Of a stretch of 64,000 nucleotides of DNA, positions 56,501-64,000 are shown one piece after another. Both the position numbers and the translations under genes were made by a program. Numbering within the stretch: the first letter of the stretch is position 1; every line of letters starts with the position of its first letter. The DNA comes from Fagopyrum homotropicum. Its lineage: Eukaryota; Streptophyta; Magnoliopsida; Caryophyllales; Polygonaceae. A model generated the notes under the pieces. The model was not told the DNA's origin. It worked only from the letters and a program-made list of their open reading frames with translations, and did not search any database. The stretch covers positions 54,217,501-54,281,500 of the forward strand of contig BSWB01000001.1 of assembly GCA_033239125.1 (NCBI GenBank), read 5' to 3'.

Positions 56501-57369
56501 ATACTATTGATGATTTGGTTGGCATTAAGCCATCTTTGTGCATGCATAAGATAATGATGGAAGATAACCACAAACCCTCTATTGAACATCAAAGAAGATT
56601 GAATCATATAATGAAAGAGGTGGTCAAGAAGGAAATCATTAAGTTGCTAGATGCGGGAATTATCTACCCTATCTCGGATAGTAAGTGGGTTAGCCCCGTT
56701 CATGTAGTACCTAAGAAGGGTGGAATGACGGTAGTAACTAATGAGAACAATGAACTAATACCAACTAGGATGGTCACGGGATGGAGAATGTGTATAGATT
56801 ATAGGAAATTGAACATGGCCTCTAGGAAAGATCACTTTCCCCTCCCCTTCATTGACCAAATGCTAGAAAGATTAGCTCAACACTCTCACTTTTGCTATCT
56901 AGATGGGTATAGTGGATTCTTCCAAATCCCTATCCACCCCGATGACCAAGAGAAAACAACTTTTACATGTCCATGGGGTACATTTGCATATAGGAGAATG
57001 CCATTTGGGTTGTGTAATGCACCCGCCACCTTTCAAAGGTGTATGATGGCTATCTTTTCGGAATACATAGAAAATATCATGGAAGTGTTCATGGATGATT
57101 TCTCTGTTTACGGTTCTTCTTTTGATAATTGCTTAGCTAATTTGTCATTGGTGTTGCAAAGATGTGAGGAAACAAATCTTGTCTTAAATTGGGAAAAATG
57201 CCACTTCATGGTAAGTGAAGGGATTGTGTTAGGACACTTGGTGTCTAACCGTGGCATTGAGGTTGATAGGGCTAAGATTGAAACAATAGAGAAGTTGCCA
57301 CCACCTACCTCGGTGAAGGGGGTAAGGAGTTTCTTAGGGCATGCCGGTTTTTACCGGAGGTTTATTTAA
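53521..57369 (+). CDS. Athila gag-protease-RT of element B, ending at in-frame stop
   Basis: The frame encodes 1282 residues from the ATG at 53521 (MRRSRGKDLAPFDPEPEKT). The start is chosen by agreement with element A; an upstream in-frame ATG at 53479 precedes a TTTCAG and may be spliced out. Domains: coiled-coil N terminus (about 35-85), poly-Pro (91-99), gag core (about 118-330, LAWYQSIPQG), Asn/Pro-rich linker (about 385-450), KPPLPFPQSRARARL (571-585), protease with DLGAS (678-682) and GRPFLATSG (752-760), an insert with CCACGGTCGTGG motifs (about 865-900), and RT with WRMCIDYRKLN and FMDDF (from residue 1190). It ends in RT at RRFI followed by TAA (57367-57369), where Lys is expected. 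The same frame is open on the other side. Confidence 0.95.
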   Translation: MRRSRGKDLAPFDPEPEKTLRSRSKSIRKEKEMAGRNLQAELDEALEQIRLRDELLEEERRLSNERQEATRREIEEIRQALVQRKLNRQQPPPPPPQPQPAVNVRVVPIAMDEPQTLGQRMDPAQRAHRPGVNLGDPAAHDYELRPQVLQMIRHNQFRGMEGESPHQHLMNYEILMETLRPPRLESNNHKLRAFSFSLKDKALAWYQSIPQGRVGTWEEMTTEFLTKFFPPSKTTELRGKINAFVMRDRESLFKSWERFKDLLLDCPHHGIPKIELLEIYFKGLDEDSQFKLQSLSGGTFMEKHVDDAWEFVEKQALVIEKYSHRKSEGRKAGAYEVSEVTMSNFKLDAINNELKSLRELCTTTLKSQATPQAPPRANLSSKEEDVNYMGRGNFNNYQGPRNFNNNRQFNNYRPNHNHPGFSYSNPDGALNPPASTSTTPPQRASQEPPPGFTQPSKDRTEVMFEQLLGRLSGLESTVTSISKAQKVLEAQVFQKAGEAHRDPGKLPGRTEDNPRGQVLAITTRSGLSMKDPLPKDQAKGSQVVVEEGRKQDDGGKSKDVEPTYVAAPPYKPPLPFPQSRARARLDNHFGKFLELMSKLHINIPFMDAILGMPAYGKFLKEILSNKRKLEEYGEIRMTKRSSELIQTMKEAMPPKLRDPGSFCVPIGVGDVKYEALCDLGASVSIIPLALSNKVGLGEPKPVKMTLYMADRSITHPVGILEDIPVQLGGFYVPIDFVVLDIPADYPVPIILGRPFLATSGCLVDCKNGTLSFNIGEENIKFKLSTMMKGPTLDEDIFNIVEQEESREMVSSILIKDPLEKVLTLSIMEEDIEENCNEEIKALEALEEEPRVGFESHEEIVNSCKFHGRDLGSTAVKLSGQLREASLVRTTVVEVEPTVIPTVVSLESALDDDQASRSQGESSFALDSSHPTLFGSSSTDKGPPSLELKPLPSHLKYAFLGDNSTYPVIVNACLSDDELAKLLHELRLHRKAIGYTIDDLVGIKPSLCMHKIMMEDNHKPSIEHQRRLNHIMKEVVKKEIIKLLDAGIIYPISDSKWVSPVHVVPKKGGMTVVTNENNELIPTRMVTGWRMCIDYRKLNMASRKDHFPLPFIDQMLERLAQHSHFCYLDGYSGFFQIPIHPDDQEKTTFTCPWGTFAYRRMPFGLCNAPATFQRCMMAIFSEYIENIMEVFMDDFSVYGSSFDNCLANLSLVLQRCEETNLVLNWEKCHFMVSEGIVLGHLVSNRGIEVDRAKIETIEKLPPPTSVKGVRSFLGHAGFYRRFI

Positions 57370-59265
57370 GATTTCTCTAAAATTTCTAAGCCTCTCACTA
57401 ACCTACTAATGAAAGATGTTGATTTTGTGTTTTCCAAAGATTGTCTTGAAGCGTTTTGTAGGTTGAAGAAGGCCTTGATCTCCGCACCTATCATGCAACC
57501 TCCGGATTGGAGTCTACCATTTGAGATTATGTGCGATGCAAGTGATGTGGCCGTTGGGGCCGTTTTGGGGCAAAGGAAAGATGGGCGCACTCATGCTATT
57601 TACTATGCTAGCAAGACGCTAGATGATGCCCAACTCAATTATGCTACTACCGAGAAGGAGTTGTTAGCGGTAGTGTATGCATTTGAGAAGTTCCGCTCGT
57701 ACCTTGTTGGAGCGAAGGTCATAGTTTACACGGATCATGCGGCGATCCGTTATCTACTTACAAAGAAGGATGCCAAGCCAAGGTTGATTCGGTGGATCCT
57801 TCTTCTTCAAGAGTTTGATTTGGAGATAAGAGATAAGAAGGGATCCGAGAACTCAGTGGCGGATCACCTTAGTAGACTCCCACCATTAGAGCTTGGGAAA
57901 GACAACATCCCGATAGATGACTCGTTCCGGGATGAACAATTGCAAATGGTGGAAGAATGCTTATTCCAAGTGGCTAGGGGAAGTGAGCCATGGTATGCCG
58001 ACATTGTAAATTACTTGGTGTGTGAGGAAGTGCCTCCCGGATTATCATATTCACAAAGGAAGAAGTTCTTCAACGATGTAAAGCATTACTATTGGAGCGA
58101 GCCACTTCTATTCAAGAGAGGCCCGGATGGGGTGCTTAGAAGATGCATACCGGAAGATGAAATGGAGAGTGTGATCCGGCATTGTCACTCCCTACCATGT
58201 GGAGGCCATGCTAGCTCACACAAAACGTGTGCCAATGTATTGCAATCCGGTTTTTATTGGCCTAACTTGTTTAGAGATGTGCAAGGTTTTGTAGCGGCAT
58301 GTGATGCTTGCCAAAGAACGGGGAACATCTCAAGGAGGAATGAAATGCCCTTGAACAACATCCAAGAAGTTGAGATTTTTGATGTGTGGGGTGTAGACTT
58401 CATGGGACCATTCCCTTCTTCATGTGGCAATCTATTCATCCTATTGGCGGTGGACTATGTGTCAAGATGGGTAGAGGCAATCGCCTCTCCTACGAATGAT
58501 GCCAAGGTGGTGGTGCGGTTCTTCAACCGAGTGATCTTCCCTAGGTTTGGAACACCAAGGGTGATCATTAGTGATGGAGGGAAGCACTTCACAAATAGGA
58601 ATTTTGGAGCACTTTTGGCCAAGTATGGGGTGACTCATAAAGTGGCCACACCTTACCACCCCCAAACTAGTGGCCAAGTGGAGATCTCCAACCGAGAAAT
58701 CAAGGCCATCCTCGAGAAGACGGTGTCTAGAACAAGGAAGGATTGGGCCATGAAGCTCAATGACGCACTATGGGCATATAGAACCGCCTTCAAGACACCT
58801 ATTGGCACCACTCCCTACAAATTGGTCTATGGCAAGTCTTGCCATCTTCCGGTGGAAATGGAGCATAGAGCTTATTGGGCCATTAAGTGGCTAAATTTTG
58901 ACCTCAAGGAGGCGGGAGAGAAGAGATTGCTTGATATCAATGCCCTTGAGGAACTCCGGTTGGAAGCTTATGAGAATGCCCGGATTTACAAGGAGAGAAC
59001 CAAAAGGTGGCATGACAAGAGGATCATTCCAAAAGAGTTGAGTGAAGGAGATCTTGTCCTTCTCTTCAACTCAAGGCTAAGGCTTTTCCCCGGAAAGCTC
59101 AAATCAAGATGGACCGGGCCATATGTGGTAAAGAAGATCTTTCCCCATGGAGCTATTGAGATAGGAGGGGAGCATTGTGGAGATTTCAAAGTGAATGGGC
59201 ATCGCTTGAAGAAGTACATTCCGGGAGCCCCAATAGACATGATCGCCCCGCTTCACCTTGCATAA
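57370..59265 (+). CDS. Athila RNase H-integrase of element B, same frame after the stop
   Basis: This continues the gag-pol frame directly after the TAA. RNase H: FEIMCDASD, the EKELLAVVYA helix, VYTDHAAIRYLL and VADHLSRL. Integrase: zinc site HCHSLPCGGH..CDACQ complete; catalytic triad Asp 58396-58398 (GVDFMGPF), Asp 58573-58575 (IISDGGKHF) and Glu 58681-58683 (SGQVEISN), with exactly 35 residues between the last two (DD35E). C-terminal GDLVLLFNSRLRLFPGKLKSRWTGPY is the GPY/F-type module. Apart from the one stop I see no defect, so all enzymes are structurally intact. The first ATG after the stop is at 57409, which would miss only about 13 residues, but no internal promoter or ribosome signal is evident. 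Confidence 0.95.
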   Translation, partial: DFSKISKPLTNLLMKDVDFVFSKDCLEAFCRLKKALISAPIMQPPDWSLPFEIMCDASDVAVGAVLGQRKDGRTHAIYYASKTLDDAQLNYATTEKELLAVVYAFEKFRSYLVGAKVIVYTDHAAIRYLLTKKDAKPRLIRWILLLQEFDLEIRDKKGSENSVADHLSRLPPLELGKDNIPIDDSFRDEQLQMVEECLFQVARGSEPWYADIVNYLVCEEVPPGLSYSQRKKFFNDVKHYYWSEPLLFKRGPDGVLRRCIPEDEMESVIRHCHSLPCGGHASSHKTCANVLQSGFYWPNLFRDVQGFVAACDACQRTGNISRRNEMPLNNIQEVEIFDVWGVDFMGPFPSSCGNLFILLAVDYVSRWVEAIASPTNDAKVVVRFFNRVIFPRFGTPRVIISDGGKHFTNRNFGALLAKYGVTHKVATPYHPQTSGQVEISNREIKAILEKTVSRTRKDWAMKLNDALWAYRTAFKTPIGTTPYKLVYGKSCHLPVEMEHRAYWAIKWLNFDLKEAGEKRLLDINALEELRLEAYENARIYKERTKRWHDKRIIPKELSEGDLVLLFNSRLRLFPGKLKSRWTGPYVVKKIFPHGAIEIGGEHCGDFKVNGHRLKKYIPGAPIDMIAPLHLA

Positions 59266-60930
59266 ACGCTCCCGAGCTTGGTCAAGCTAATGACCTTAAA
59301 GAAGCGCTTGGTGGGAGGCAACCCATCGGTAACATTTTTTCTTCATTTTAGCTTAGATTTTTCTGTTTTTGTGTGCTTTGTGTGTTTTGTCTATTTTATG
59401 TGTGCTAGAACATTAGTGGCATTGGAAGCCTTTCTTGGAAATGATGATGATGAAACCCTCACTAATCATGGGTGGAGCGGACGCGGAACTTGGACGGCTA
59501 GCGGTGCCTAGCGCGGGTTTCAAAGCTTGAAGGATGCTTAGAGCTCCCTACCATGGTTGAAAGGATCATCCAACATCAATCCTCTTAGGAATTCCCAAAT
59601 ACCGAAGAAAACCATTTTACATTGTGAGAACCTTCTTTCACTCTCTTTACTTGAATACCACATTGGGGACAATGTGTTTCTAAGTATGGGGTGGGGTTTG
59701 CATGATCCTTTGCATGATGAGCATCTAGGATAGGTTAATATTTGCACATATCTTGCATTGTACATACTTAAATCGAAAATTCCATAAAAATCAGAAAATT
59801 TAAAAAAAAATTTTGTGCTTTCTAGGCTTGGATATGACCCTAATGATGAAACTTGTCTTGTGATTGGCTATGAATGGCCTTATGTGTTGAATTGATAAAT
59901 GCATATGTGGACTTGAACTACTTCTCTTGAATTCCATGAATGACTTGAGATCATGATGATTGCCTAGAATGGATTGAGTATTGAAAATCGAAATTACATG
60001 ATAGTTCTTGCATACCATCTAGGAATGAATAAGGCACTTCATCTTTCTCTACTTCTCATCTTGATCATGATTGCTTGAGCACCTCAATTGATATAAAATT
60101 TGACCTCCTTTTAAAACCCATCCGGGAATAGGAGCATGCTAGTGTGTTTGAATGTGTAAAAAGCAAGTGCGGGGTGAAGATGTAATGAAAAGAATGTCGT
60201 GAATGGAATGCTGAAATTATTGTGGAAGTGTAGCCAAAATAGGTTTGGGGGCGTTGGTTTAAATGACAAGTAACTCGGTACACTTCACATAATCGGGTGT
60301 TGGTGCCTTGCCAAAGTCAAATAAGCCAATAGCCCTAACGAGCTTTGGTATGTGTGCCCGGTGTGGATGCACCTCGAAAAAGAGAAAAAGCCCGAGGATG
60401 GCTAATCACCGAGGTTTCGGCTATTGTACACCAATGCCATTGTCTCAAAAATGAGCTAAAGAAAAAGAAAAGAAAGCAAGATAGGGAAAAATATGCACTT
60501 GGGGGAAGTTGATCGAGGACAAGGAAGTGAAGTTAGTTCCATTCCCGGATTAGCATCACATACCTAGAAAATTCCCCTCCCCAATTGAAACGTTTCTTAG
60601 CCTTTTATGTCACAAGCCCTTATGACCTACTTGCATGTTTGTAAGACTTAGTAATCTAGATTGGATAGACTCTTGATCTTCTTGACATCTCCGTCCTCCC
60701 AACTCATGCATGTTTTTGAGTTAAGTACAATTGTCTTTCCATGACTTTATTGTTTGATACATAATTGCTTATTCAATTGCCATTGATCATGACTATGAAG
60801 GTGATCCAATAGTAGAAGCACAAAACCAAAAAGATTTTTGCCATTTTTCTGCATATATAAATCATGTCATCTCTTAGTCTATGGTTGGGAATTTGCTCGG
60901 GGACGAGCAAACCTTAAGTATGGGGAATTT
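59266..60930 (+). other. 3' non-coding region of element B with polypurine tract
   Basis: 1.67 kb without an env-like frame. AAGTATGGGGTGGGG at 59682 echoes the terminal tract AAGTATGGGGAATTT (60916-60930) that abuts the 3' LTR. The half nearest the LTR (60100-60930) is conserved with element A at the nucleotide level though neither encodes a shared protein. Confidence 0.85.
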
Positions 60931-62763
60931 TGATAACACGATTTATAGCATAGTTTTAGGTGCACATTTAGGTAGAATTCTCGCTCAATCATGCATTATC
61001 TAGCACTAGTCCAATACGTTTTGCACTCAAAACATGTATTTTGTCGAGATAGACGTCTACACGGACTTGTGTGCGTTTTGTAGGTATTTCGGGAAGTTTC
61101 GACCCAAAACGACACGTTTGAGGGTCGCTCATTTAGAGGACACGTTTCCAAACTCATTAGAACGCAAGGCAAGGGCTGAGAAGGACTCAAGGAACCTTGC
61201 CAACACAGGCCATGCACCAAACCACAGCCTAATGATCCAAGGCGAAGTTTCTGCACAGAATCACGGTTCTCTGAAGAACCACGGCCGTGGAAATGACCGT
61301 GGATTTTGCCAGATTTTCGTGACAGCTGTGCCACGACTCTCATGGCCAGCTCATGAAGAAATTGGTTATAAAAGTGGTCCTTGATAGTTGTTAGAGGCAG
61401 CTGGGATTTGGGTAGTTTGAGAGCAGCTCACATATTCTCCATTTTTCTTTGACAAAATATATTCCAAGAAGAAGAAGGACTTTTTCTAGGAAGGAAAGTG
61501 CAAGAAGAAGAAGAAAAGGAGCCATTGCCATTGAAGAGGAGAGGAGAAGACACACTTAGCTCTTGTATTTTCGGATTTATTTCTAGAAGTTTTTGAACTC
61601 TTGAACCTTCCCTTGGAAGGGTTGTAAGTCGTTCTAATTTCATCTTCAGATTTAGATTGTGTTTGAAGTTCATTTGTTCATCTTCTTTCTCTCATTTTCT
61701 TGCAATGGAGGTTATGAATCTATGCTTGTTTGTTTTGATTTCTAATATGAATGTTGTAGGCTAGATTGATGTGATTCTAGGGTAAGGAAAGGATGGTTAT
61801 GCCTAGATCTATGATAGGACGAACTTAGATTTACCTTTGGATGATTTTTGTTTATGAACGTAGCTACTGTTAGAAATCACGGGTAGTTCTTGAAGAACCA
61901 CGGTCGTGGTTTCTGTAGAACAAACCGTGGTTCTTCCTGGTTCGAAGGATCTTATCTTAGGTTCATAAAATTGTTGAAACCCTAAGTTTTTGCTGAGTTT
62001 AACCTACCCTAGGGTGTCCTAGTGTAGCGACTAAGTGTTAGGAGAGACTTACCCGGTAATCCTTGCCCTTAGAATCTAAAATAGCAAAACCTTAGGTAAT
62101 GGTGAGCCTAATAAGCCGCCATTGGATTAAATGTGCTAGGATAGTTGATTAGGACTTTCCTTTCCGAGACTTACCCGGTGAGGATAGGTTGGATCCCTAA
62201 TTAAACAATCCGGTTTGTGTTAAATTCCTCCCCTTAGGTTCTTAGAGACTTAACCGGTAATGAGACCTTAGGTGTGGATTAGTTGGATCATGAGACTTAC
62301 CCGGTAATTGATCCCATTTTAGGAACACTTAATCCCAACATATCATAATCAATCCAAAGAATGAATAGATAACTTGAGTTTTATGCCATAACCGGAATTT
62401 CCAACCCCTAGAATCCGTCTTCCTTTTCTCTTGATCAATATCTCGTTTGACTCGTTTATTTGTGCTGATTTTTGGTTTGGTTTGATTTATTGCTTTGCAT
62501 GAGTTATGGCCCTTGCTTGATGACCATAAAAACCAACAAAAACATTGAGTTTTCCATTTTCTTTGTTCCTCATCTTGTCTTAGCCTAGATTTACACTATT
62601 TTTGATCATTGCTTGACTCGATTTCACCTTAGTCTTTGAGTTCGACCTCGGAATACTTACCTTTCTACATAACGATCCGTACACTGCGGGTTTCGCTAGG
62701 TAGTTTAGGATTTAGTTCGAGTTTATAAATGTAAAGCTTTTTGTGCTATTTCCTAGCGTGACA
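60931..62763 (+). mobile_element. Athila element B, 3' LTR
   Basis: 1833 bp, the same length as the 5' LTR, followed by ATACA (62764-62768), the exact duplicate of 51543-51547. TATA box at 61367-61374. The iterated 17-mer is at 62044, 62166, 62245 and 62291. Confidence 0.97.
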
Positions 62764-62768
62764 ATACA

Positions 62769-63910
62769 TCTCGCAGCAGCCGCACTCCAGTTTGGGAGAG
62801 TTTTCGAAGAACCTTTTTGAAGGTTGAAGGAAGATTGAAGTCTATAGCTTTTATAGCTTTTTGGAGGGTTTTGTAAGATTGTCTTCAATTCCCTCATTGG
62901 TTGTCTTGTCTTTTTGGATTGCTATCCAAGGAACGTTTTGTTGTGATATTTGATTCAGTTATTGAAGTCTTTTCATTAAATTCTTCTTTGTTCAAATATT
63001 CACCTTCTTCCCATATATTTGATTAATACTTTCATGATGATGAGTGGCTAATTTCCTTGTGTGATTCTAGGGTGATTGGCTGAAGGTTGTGGGGAAACAA
63101 TGATAGAATAATCTTAGATTCCAGTAGGATCCTGAAAGTTCGAGTCTTTAACCTTAACCCTAAGCATCTCGTTCAGTCGATGAACATCTCGGCCGGGGTG
63201 GAAACTGGCTGACCGAGGTGACTTATCTAATCCATAACTGAGAGTTAAGTGTTAGAGTTTGCCAAATCCTATTCTTATTACACCTTTCTGGTTCAAAGCA
63301 AGCTTAGGATGAGACTTACCCGGTAATTCCTTAGTTTGTGTACCAACGATCATAAGTGTAGGTAATAAAGGTTCATCCTTTATTGGGGTTTGAGTGTGCT
63401 TTCATCCCATCTTTGTGAGTTAGCCTGAGACTTACCCGGTAAAGGTTGATTCTATTCCCTTAGATGGTGTGTTAGTTTGAGGTTATAGTCCTTTATCTTG
63501 ATTCCTTGAGACTTACCCGGTAATAGGAGTTATGGTTTAAGATTAGTGTGTAGTGAGACTTACCCGATGATCTACTCCACTTTAGTAACACCTTCCCCAC
63601 GCAAAGATCTCAGCTTTGTCCGCTTATCTATAGATCTTGAGTTGGAACCACAACTAGATGCTTTAATCCCTAGAATTGCATGTTTGCTTATTGACTTCTT
63701 ATTCATCTTTGATTGTGTTAATCGCTCTTGTGGTTAGTATTGACATAAGCACACCGTATTGACTTTGTTTCACCGAGTCCCTGTGATCGACCCCTGGAAT
63801 TTTCTTGCTTTTACTACGATTGACCCGTACACTGCGGGTTCGCATCCTTGTTTTAAGCTTAAGTCTAGGGTTATAAATTTAAAGCTTGCACACACCGTTT
63901 GGAGCGAACA
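62769..63910 (+). mobile_element. Athila element C (family A), 5' LTR part 2
   Basis: Resumes the LTR begun at 50941 and ends GGAGCGAACA. Iterated 17-mers are at 63310, 63426, 63507 and 63554 (the last with one change, CCCGATGA). It closely resembles the A 3' LTR. Confidence 0.93.
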
Positions 63911-64000
63911 AGTTTTTGGCGCCGTTGCCGGGGACTTGGTCTAGACCGAGCCGGTACGGTTTGCTCTTGGGGCGATTGCCCCGTTTCATCTAACCACTCT
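63911..64000 (+). mobile_element. Athila element C, start of internal domain
   Basis: Primer-binding site TGGCGCCGTTGCCGGGGA at 63917-63934, then leader sequence matching element A 36009-36075. The rest lies beyond the right edge, so C is not a solo LTR. Confidence 0.93.

Overview
The window is plant nuclear heterochromatin, almost entirely nested LTR retrotransposons. Evidence for a flowering plant: chromodomain Tekay-type Gypsy elements with initiator-Met tRNA primer sites, Athila-type Gypsy elements whose primer site matches the 3' end of tRNA-Asp, a SIRE/Maximus-type Copia element with an env-like ORF, and captured pieces of plant PEP carboxylase and an At4g14100-like gene. No intact host gene was found. 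The species cannot be named from the sequence.

Left part (1-33,150). The oldest layer is a minus-strand SIRE-type Copia element: gag, protease region and the start of integrase at 30,199-32,837; the end of integrase, RT and RNase H at about 19,440-21,463; env-like ORF at 18,728-19,083 and 1,452-1,686. A decayed Tekay element (21,464-30,193) sits in its integrase gene. An Athila-type solo LTR (1,687-18,722, exact TGAGC duplication) sits in its env-like ORF. That solo LTR is itself split by a composite Tekay complex (3,214-18,503, exact ATTAT duplication). The complex holds two partial and two complete or near-complete LTRs, a non-coding internal domain and a truncated pol. Another Tekay-like LTR (1-1,451, minus) runs off the left edge.

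Middle part (33,160-50,940). An LTR fragment with a small insertion is followed by Athila element A (34,242-43,964, exact CATAC duplication), which has gag-protease and integrase but has lost RT-RNase H. Then come a 1.7-kb terminal-inverted-repeat element carrying two captured host gene fragments (44,837-46,551), a Tekay-like solo LTR (47,367-49,309, exact AGCCC duplication), a truncated Athila LTR and a piece of a reverse-transcriptase gene.

Right part (50,941-64,000). Element C, of the same family as A, begins at 50,941. Its 5' LTR is split by the very young Athila element B (51,548-62,763, exact ATACA duplication). The LTRs of B differ at only one position that I could see, and its 5.7-kb gag-pol frame has one in-frame stop. 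C resumes at 62,769 and leaves the window.

Four patterns go beyond ordinary annotation. Athila LTRs carry an iterated 17-mer, TGAGACTTACCCGGTAA. Athila A and B carry dispersed quasi-palindromes that differ by a matched pair of changes, so symmetry is kept. Tekay LTRs carry a conserved candidate intron whose 5' splice site lies inside an inverted repeat. Tekay LTRs of the composite also have a second hairpin-plus-polypurine block inside U3.
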